From the NCBI GenBank assembly GCA_044239865.1, contig JBIIAO010000003.1, positions 186,001-250,000 on the forward strand: a DNA stretch of 64,000 bases, written 5' to 3'. Of this stretch, positions 61,057 to 64,000 are shown piece by piece. A model generated the notes under the pieces. That model saw only the letters and a list, made by a program, of their open reading frames with translations. It searched no databases and was not told the DNA's origin. This DNA comes from CAIZGX01 sp044239865. GTDB taxonomy: Bacteria; Bacteroidota; Bacteroidia; Flavobacteriales_D; Sanyastnellaceae. The position numbers and the translations under genes are program-made. Positions within the stretch are counted from its first letter, which is position 1, and each line of letters starts with the position of its first letter.

Positions 61057-61599
61057 ATGAGACACGGAAAAACGAATAACCATTTAGGTAGAAAGGCAGA
61101 GCATCGTCGTGCAATGCTAGCTAATATGGCTAACTCACTTATCGAGCACAAGCGCATTAACACAACTCTTGCTAAAGCGAAAGCATTGCGCAAGTATGTT
61201 GAACCACTTCTCACTAAGTCGAAGGCAGACAGCACTCACAACAGAAGAACTGTTTTCAGTTATTTGAAAAACAAAGAAGCTGTTACAGAGTTGTTCCGCA
61301 CAGTAGCTCCGCAGATCGCAACGCGTCCTGGAGGATATACACGTATCGTTCGCACTGGTTTCCGTCAAGGAGACAACGCTGAAATGTGTATGATGGAACT
61401 TGTTGATTTCAACACCATCTACGGCAAGGAAGCTGAAAAAGCGACTGCAAAGAAACGTACTCGTCGTGGTGCTGCTAAGAAAACCGATGATGCTGCTGTT
61501 GAAGCAGGGACAGATGTAATTGAAGCAACTGAGGTTGATGCGGAAGCAAAGCCAAAGAAGACTAGAAAGAAAAAGGACGATTCTGCTTCAGCAGAATAA
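61057..61599 (+). CDS. rplQ: 50S ribosomal protein L17 with long C-terminal tail
   Basis: 180 residues. MRHGKTNNHLGRKAEHRRAM and RIVRTGFRQGDNAEMCMMEL are the core (about 1-128). Residues about 129-180 are a Lys/Ala/Asp/Glu-rich tail absent in E. coli L17, common in this phylum. Last gene of the supercluster, before a terminator. Confidence 0.97.
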   Translation: MRHGKTNNHLGRKAEHRRAMLANMANSLIEHKRINTTLAKAKALRKYVEPLLTKSKADSTHNRRTVFSYLKNKEAVTELFRTVAPQIATRPGGYTRIVRTGFRQGDNAEMCMMELVDFNTIYGKEAEKATAKKRTRRGAAKKTDDAAVEAGTDVIEATEVDAEAKPKKTRKKKDDSASAE

Positions 61600-61616
61600 T
61601 ACGAAAATAATTTTTT

Positions 61617-61649
61617 AAAAGAGGGAGCGAGAAATTGCTCCCTCTTTTT
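61617..61649 (+). terminator. Terminator of the ribosomal supercluster
   Basis: Twelve-base arms AAAAGAGGGAGC and GCTCCCTCTTTT around GAGAAATT, ending in a T run. Very strong. Confidence 0.9.
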
Positions 61650-61691
61650 ATTTTGTTGAAAAGTTCAATTTATTTTTCAATTGAAAAAGTA

Positions 61692-61699
61692 TAACTTTG
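61692..61699 (+). promoter_or_regulatory. -7 promoter box of carA
   Basis: TAACTTTG matches TAnnTTTG, 7 bases before the carA ATG. No TTG at the -33 spacing. Confidence 0.45.
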
Positions 61700-61706
61700 T
61701 CCTTTA

Positions 61707-62819
61707 ATGAGACAAGAATCTATACCTGCGGTACTGCTCCTACAAGACGGTACCGTTTTTTATGGTCAGAGCTGCGGTGCTAAGGGCACGACAACCGGCG
61801 AGATTGCTTTCAATACAGCAATGACAGGCTATCAGGAAGTTTTTACAGACCCTTCTTATTACGGGCAATGTTTGGTCATGGCTACCTCTCACATTGGGAA
61901 TTACGGAGTGCATGCAAATGAAGTAGAATCCGCTAAATGTCAGGTCGCTGGAGTTATTATCAAGAAGTTCTCTGACGTGGCGAGTCGTGCAGGAGGAGAA
62001 GGCACACTCCAAACCTATTTGGTTAGAGACAATGTTGTGGGGATATGTGATTTAGATACCCGAGCATTGGTTCGTCATATTCGAAAGAATGGGGCCATGA
62101 ATTGCATTATTTCTACTGAAATAAATGACATTGATTCACTCAAAGAAAAACTTAACCAGGCGCCAAACATGGATGGCCTTGAATTAGCTTCACGAGTGGC
62201 TTGCAGCGAGGCTTTTGAATTTGGCAACTCTGAGTCTGAAATTAAAATAGCAGTGCTTGATTTTGGAGTGAAGTTGAATATTCTCCGTTGCCTAGAAGAA
62301 CGCGGAGCATTTCTTAAAGTATTTTCGTTAAACGTTACCTTGGAAGAAATTCAAGCGTGGTCTCCCGACGGTGTCATGTTTTCAAATGGACCTGGCGATC
62401 CTTCAGCTATGCCCTATACAATTGATTTGACGGCAAAGATTATTGAAACAGGAATTCCGTGTTTTGGTATATGCTTAGGCCATCAGTTGATTGGTTTGAG
62501 TCAAGGCTTGAAAACGGAGAAAATGTTCAATGGTCATCGTGGCGTGAATCATCCAATTAAAAATCTCGTCACTGGAAAAGGTGAAATAACAAGCCAAAAT
62601 CATGGCTTTGTAATCTCAAAGGATAGCATTGCAAACAACTCAGATGTCGAGATTACACATGTTCATCTAAATGACAATACTGTCGCTGGAATTCGTTTGA
62701 AATCAAAACCTGTATTTTCTGTTCAGTATCACCCAGAGGCAAGTGCGGGCCCGCATGATTCGAGATATCTTTTTGATGATTTTGTTAATCGTGTTAAATC
62801 AGAAAGCGCAAAGGTTTAA
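61707..62819 (+). CDS. carA: Carbamoyl-phosphate synthase small subunit
   Basis: 370 residues. N-terminal CPSase_sm_chain domain (LLLQDGTVFYGQSCGAKGTT, FNTAMTGYQEVFTDPSYYGQ) and C-terminal class I glutaminase with MFSNGPGDP, the nucleophile Cys in CFGICLGHQLIG, and the His-Glu pair in VQYHPEASAGP. It frees ammonia from Gln for carbamoyl phosphate (arginine and pyrimidine synthesis). carB is not in the window. The next start overlaps its stop as TAATG. Confidence 0.97.
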   Translation: MRQESIPAVLLLQDGTVFYGQSCGAKGTTTGEIAFNTAMTGYQEVFTDPSYYGQCLVMATSHIGNYGVHANEVESAKCQVAGVIIKKFSDVASRAGGEGTLQTYLVRDNVVGICDLDTRALVRHIRKNGAMNCIISTEINDIDSLKEKLNQAPNMDGLELASRVACSEAFEFGNSESEIKIAVLDFGVKLNILRCLEERGAFLKVFSLNVTLEEIQAWSPDGVMFSNGPGDPSAMPYTIDLTAKIIETGIPCFGICLGHQLIGLSQGLKTEKMFNGHRGVNHPIKNLVTGKGEITSQNHGFVISKDSIANNSDVEITHVHLNDNTVAGIRLKSKPVFSVQYHPEASAGPHDSRYLFDDFVNRVKSESAKV

Positions 62820-64000
62820 TGAATACCCTCACTAAGTTGTGGGAGAAGCCCGAAGGAAAGGTTTTCGGTTTAGCGGCAGTTGTCTATATATTGCTTGTTC
62901 TCCTGGCAAACGGAGTGAATGGTGGGGCAGACACCTTCGTTCATTATCAAATGTCGCGATATTCATGGATTCACCATGAACTGCTTTTAAATCAATGGGG
63001 AAAACCCGTATTTACTGTTCTCTTTTCACCCATAGCTCAATTAGGATTACAAGCTGTTGTTTGGACAAACCTCGCTTTAATCTTCCTTGAGGCTTTTTTA
63101 GTTTTGAAAATCGCAAATCAGCTTCAACTGAAACGAAGCTGGATAGCACCCTTGTTGTTCCTCACTTGTCCTGTTGTTTTTGACAATGCAGTTTCAGCGC
63201 TTACGGAAATAATTTGCGCTCTTTTTCTAATTCTATTTATTCATTGGAGTTTGAAGGGGAAATTCTGGATAGGAGCTTTGGTTCTAAGCTTCATGCCATT
63301 TGCCCGAAGTGAAGGCTTCGTTATTCTTGGCATCGCAGCCATGTTTTTCTTTTTCACAAGACGTTGGAAATACATTCCATTGCTGCTTGCGGGTTCATTG
63401 ATAATGAATACAATCGGATACTGGCATACTGGTTTTCCACTTTGGATTTTCGATTCGAATCCATATGTCCACACAGACATTACCTCATATGGAAGTGGTA
63501 GCTTCTTTCATTTCTTCATGTGGTCAATACCCGTTTTTGGAATCGGATTTTTTTTCTTGCTGAAATACACTTGGAACATTGCCCTCGGCGTTCAAAACAG
63601 AATAACAGTTGATTGGAAGAAAAGTGTCGCTTCGGTAGATTCTGATGCATTCGTGTTGAGGCATCAAGTTTTATTCTGGATTGTCTTAGGTTCGTTTTGG
63701 GGATATTTTATGGCGCACACAATGTTATGGTGGTTGGGAATGTGGGCTAGTTTAGGTTTGCTTCGTGTAATGTTCGTGATAGCCGCCCCAATGGTCGTGT
63801 TGGTTCTGATTGAGGTGAATAAATTCATAGACGCGAAACCGAAATTAGGAAAATGGAAATCTATACATGTGCTAATATTTCTATTATGCGGAACTGCTAT
63901 CGGTTCAAATACGCTCATTCTCGGAGCTTTTGGAGCCCCCGTGGAATATGGAATTGAAGAATCTGTTTTAGATAATATGCATCAATGGATGTTAGCTGAA
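62819..64000 (+). CDS. GT-C-like multi-spanning membrane protein, 3' end outside window
   Basis: At least 394 residues, open at the right edge. Start ATG shares its A with the carA stop (TAATG). About nine membrane helices are visible; the first outer loop has NGGADTFVHYQMSRYSW with an acidic residue followed by a His, then NQWGKPVFTVLFSPIAQLG, and FMPFARSEGFVILG; these resemble GT-C mannosyltransferase-type proteins of the Dol-P-Man or PMT kind. Role probably transfer of a sugar from a polyprenyl carrier outside the inner membrane; the acceptor is unknown. Enolase usually follows carA in this phylum, so this neighbour is atypical. Confidence 0.78.
   Translation, partial: MNTLTKLWEKPEGKVFGLAAVVYILLVLLANGVNGGADTFVHYQMSRYSWIHHELLLNQWGKPVFTVLFSPIAQLGLQAVVWTNLALIFLEAFLVLKIANQLQLKRSWIAPLLFLTCPVVFDNAVSALTEIICALFLILFIHWSLKGKFWIGALVLSFMPFARSEGFVILGIAAMFFFFTRRWKYIPLLLAGSLIMNTIGYWHTGFPLWIFDSNPYVHTDITSYGSGSFFHFFMWSIPVFGIGFFFLLKYTWNIALGVQNRITVDWKKSVASVDSDAFVLRHQVLFWIVLGSFWGYFMAHTMLWWLGMWASLGLLRVMFVIAAPMVVLVLIEVNKFIDAKPKLGKWKSIHVLIFLLCGTAIGSNTLILGAFGAPVEYGIEESVLDNMHQWMLAE

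Overview
The window reads as chromosome of a Bacteroidota member, most likely order Flavobacteriales; the family cannot be fixed from sequence alone. The evidence is type IX secretion (PorQ plus three large secreted proteins, two of them with a visible C-terminal type A sorting tail), Bacteroidota promoters of the form TTG-N19-TAnnTTTG, start codons preceded by A-rich stretches instead of a Shine-Dalgarno sequence, zinc-free L31/S14/L36 proteins, and an rplQ-carA junction. No prophage, insertion sequence, CRISPR array or rRNA gene was seen.

Layout. 1-2327 (-) holds the N-terminal part of a choice-of-anchor-L surface protein that runs off the left edge. 2414-4596 holds a methyltransferase and, on the other strand, a regulatory pair: a CarH/LitR-like MerR protein with a B12-binding domain, followed by an ECF sigma factor whose promoter is framed by two long inverted repeats. 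4757-14935 (+) is a tightly overlapping 11-gene surface-glycan operon: Gfo/Idh oxidoreductase, an unrecognised protein, methyltransferase, hexapeptide acyltransferase, beta-propeller protein, FemAB/GNAT-like transferase, polyprenyl-phosphate glycosyltransferase, small EamA-type flippase subunit, SDR epimerase/dehydratase, DegT aminotransferase and a GT-C-like membrane transferase. Together these are the parts needed to make a modified sugar, load it on a lipid, flip it and transfer it to an acceptor. 14947-20708 carries a GlmU-like protein, Lon, PorQ and class II aldolase.

20709-24585 (-) has a LamG/T9SS surface protein and a Xer recombinase. The 308-base gap 24586-24893 holds a candidate structured RNA and the rpmE2 promoter. 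24894-30240 (+) is rpmE2, then argS-ribB-def-lipoprotein-AlkB-like hydroxylase. tRNA-Gly(GCC) and tRNA-Leu(UAA) follow, each with a terminator, then an acyltransferase and an SRPBCC protein. 32089-42423 (-) has a third T9SS protein, ettA, waaA, an outer-membrane protein, an APC permease, an M23 endopeptidase and an unrecognised lipoprotein. 42576-43697 (+) is a second DegT aminotransferase.

43847-61649 (+) is one continuous str-S10-spc-alpha supercluster (rpsL to rplQ, with fusA, secY, map, infA and rpoA), with a strong promoter in front and a strong terminator behind. carA and a translationally coupled GT-C-like membrane protein (cut by the right edge) close the window.

The two parts most worth attention are the B12-MerR/ECF sigma switch with its paired operators, and the lipid-linked sugar operon with its unrecognised members. 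The structured RNA candidate upstream of xerD comes next.
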